64,000 nucleotides of DNA from Sphingomonas glaciei (GTDB taxonomy: Bacteria > Pseudomonadota > Alphaproteobacteria > Sphingomonadales > Sphingomonadaceae). The notes under the pieces are model-generated. The model was not told the origin of the DNA and ran no database searches. It saw only the letters and a program-made list of their open reading frames with translations. The position numbers were made by a program, and so were the translations under genes. Location of the stretch: the NCBI RefSeq assembly GCF_023380025.1, contig NZ_CP097253.1, positions 558,001-622,000 on the forward strand, written 5' to 3'. This document shows positions 63,014 through 64,000 of the stretch, piece by piece (positions within the stretch are counted from its first letter, which is position 1; each line of letters begins with the position of its first letter).

Positions 63014-63704
63014 GGGTCCAGCCGGCCCCGTCCGGCTCCACCTCAAACACCTCCGCGAAGCGCGGCAAGGCGAATAATTCGCCCGGCGTTACGTCGGCGA
63101 CCATTTGCCCGCGATCGAGCATCCACACGCGATCGAACCGGCTTAGCTGCGCCAGGTCATGCAGCGCCATGACGATGGCGGTGCCGTCGCGTGCGACGTC
63201 GTCAAGATAATCGAGCGTCCGCAGGACCCAGGCAGGGTCGAGGTTGGACAAGGGCTCGTCGAGCAGGAGCAAGCGAGGACGCGGAGCAAGCGCCCGGCCG
63301 AGCAGAGCCCGCGCCCGTTCGCCGGTGGAGAGGCGATCGATCGGGCGATCGGCGAGCCCGGTCAGCCGCAGGCGCGCGAGCAATTCCTCTACCCGCGCCT
63401 GATCGGGCCTCGAAAGCCCCAGGGCGATGACGTCGCGAACTGGGATCGGCCAGCGCACTTCGCGGCTGGCCGGCAGGAAGGAAAGGTTCTGCAGGCGCCG
63501 GTTGGGCGACATGCTTGCCAGTGCCTCGCCGGCGATGGTCGCTTCGGCAGATTGGCCCTCGATGCCGGCGATCGCCCGCAGGAGGGTCGTCTTGCCGCTG
63601 CCGTTGGGGCCGATCACTGCGATCCGCTCGCCAGACGCCACGACCACGTGCGTTTCTGCCAGGCGAGGTGGCAGCGAGACGGTCGCCTCAAGGAGAGGCG
63701 TCAT
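62979..63704 (-). CDS. Iron/cobalamin-type ABC transporter ATP-binding protein
   Basis: A 241-residue ATPase of the FecE/BtuD group. Walker [10 protein letters not shown] is near 36-44, signature [15 protein letters not shown], Walker [13 protein letters not shown] and the H-loop in MALHDLAQL. It overlaps the permease gene at its start and fabZ at its end by 35 bases (convergent). Together with the permease it should import a siderophore, heme or vitamin B12. Confidence 0.9.
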   Translation of the reverse strand: MTPLLEATVSLPPRLAETHVVVASGERIAVIGPNGSGKTTLLRAIAGIEGQSAEATIAGEALASMSPNRRLQNLSFLPASREVRWPIPVRDVIALGLSRPDQARVEELLARLRLTGLADRPIDRLSTGERARALLGRALAPRPRLLLLDEPLSNLDPAWVLRTLDYLDDVARDGTAIVMALHDLAQLSRFDRVWMLDRGQMVADVTPGELFALPRFAEVFEVEPDGAGWTLSPSADRRSSR

Positions 63705-64000
63705 GACGCCAGCCTCCCGCGCATGCGCAGCAGCACCCACAGGAAGATGGGCGTGCCGAGGCTGGCGGTGACGACGCCGAGCGGGATGGTACGCCCAAGC
63801 GGAGCCAGCCTGGTCAGGAGGTCGGCCGCGACCAGGATCATCGCCCCGATCAGCGCGGCGGGAAGCATGGCCCGGCCCGGATGCCCGCGCGTCAGGCGGC
63901 GGGCGAGCACGGGCGCGATCAGGCCGACGAAGCCGACCGCGCCGCAGACCGCGACGCAGGCACCGACCGCGACAGCCGAGAGCAGGACGACCTCGCTCCG
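63701..64000 (-). CDS. FecCD-family ABC transporter permease (C-terminal part)
   Basis: The gene runs off the right edge; 99 codons plus stop are visible. GAVGFVGLIAPVLARRL and IPLGVVTASLGTPIFLWVLLRMR are hallmarks of FecCD/BtuC permeases, with three membrane segments seen. The usual His of APHLARRL is Val. It overlaps the ATPase gene by 4 bases. Substrate unknown. Confidence 0.9.
   Translation of the reverse strand, partial: RSEVVLLSAVAVGACVAVCGAVGFVGLIAPVLARRLTRGHPGRAMLPAALIGAMILVAADLLTRLAPLGRTIPLGVVTASLGTPIFLWVLLRMRGRLAS

Overview
This is a high-GC, gene-dense chromosomal window of ordinary alphaproteobacterial character. Gene content and order point to the Sphingomonadaceae (Sphingomonas or Sphingomicrobium type). 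The evidence is: an alphaproteobacterial class A RNase P RNA; a c-type cytochrome maturation operon; a bamA-skp-fabZ block with no lpxD or lpxA, as expected of LPS-free, glycosphingolipid-bearing sphingomonads; a homospermidine-type polyamine gene pair; and palindromic repeats of the kind scattered through sphingomonad genomes. The assignment is inference; no 16S rRNA lies in the window. I see no prophage, insertion sequence, CRISPR array, plasmid or integrative element. Almost every base is gene, tRNA or stable RNA, and no stretch over 300 bases is left without a gene or RNA.

Layout. 1-6.5 kb: a cut-off kinase-like C-terminus, two tRNAs, two small lipoproteins, an M28 peptidase, a radical SAM protein, a lytic transglycosylase and a degenerate uracil-DNA-glycosylase-like protein. 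6.6-13.2 kb: a tight + strand operon (ETF-ubiquinone oxidoreductase, TPR protein, ispE, nnr, RlmD-like methyltransferase), the last three joined by 4-base start/stop overlaps. 13.2-18.4 kb: MAPEG protein, a deoxyhypusine-synthase-like protein and a type III PLP decarboxylase (polyamine pair, with an inverted repeat between them), a threonine-dehydratase-like enzyme, small unknowns and a hydrolase. 18.5-27.3 kb: two tandem cysteine desulfurases with a 2Fe-2S ferredoxin, 4.5S RNA, dnaX-ybaB, an acyl-CoA ligase, RNase P RNA, a J-domain protein, a thioesterase and SufE.

27.3-30.5 kb: a complete phage-shock (psp) region. pspF is divergent from pspA-pspB-pspC, two further small membrane/coiled-coil genes follow pspC, and a clear sigma-54 promoter sits upstream of pspA. 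30.5-36.4 kb: superoxide dismutase, an ABC exporter, septation protein YciB, ftsY and dapF in one overlapping minus-strand run, and small membrane proteins. 36.5-42 kb: lon (TTG start), HU, tRNA-Val, a Crp/Fnr regulator, a HIT protein, tRNA-His and a leucine-dehydrogenase-like enzyme. 42-47 kb: ccmCDEFGHI. 47-52 kb: DUF3072 protein, alanine dehydrogenase, Kup potassium transporter, a PRC-barrel-like protein, a 2H phosphoesterase, a DUF3775 protein and tRNA-Met. 52-63 kb: the conserved rpsB-tsf-pyrH-frr-uppS-cdsA-dxr-rseP-bamA-skp-fabZ block. The right edge carries an iron/cobalamin-type ABC ATPase and a cut-off permease.

Nothing amounts to a clearly new system. The most interesting points are the enlarged psp operon, whose small proteins share a C-terminal coiled-coil signature; a palindromic repeat folded around the uppS start codon; the polyamine pair; and several members of known enzyme families with eroded catalytic motifs.
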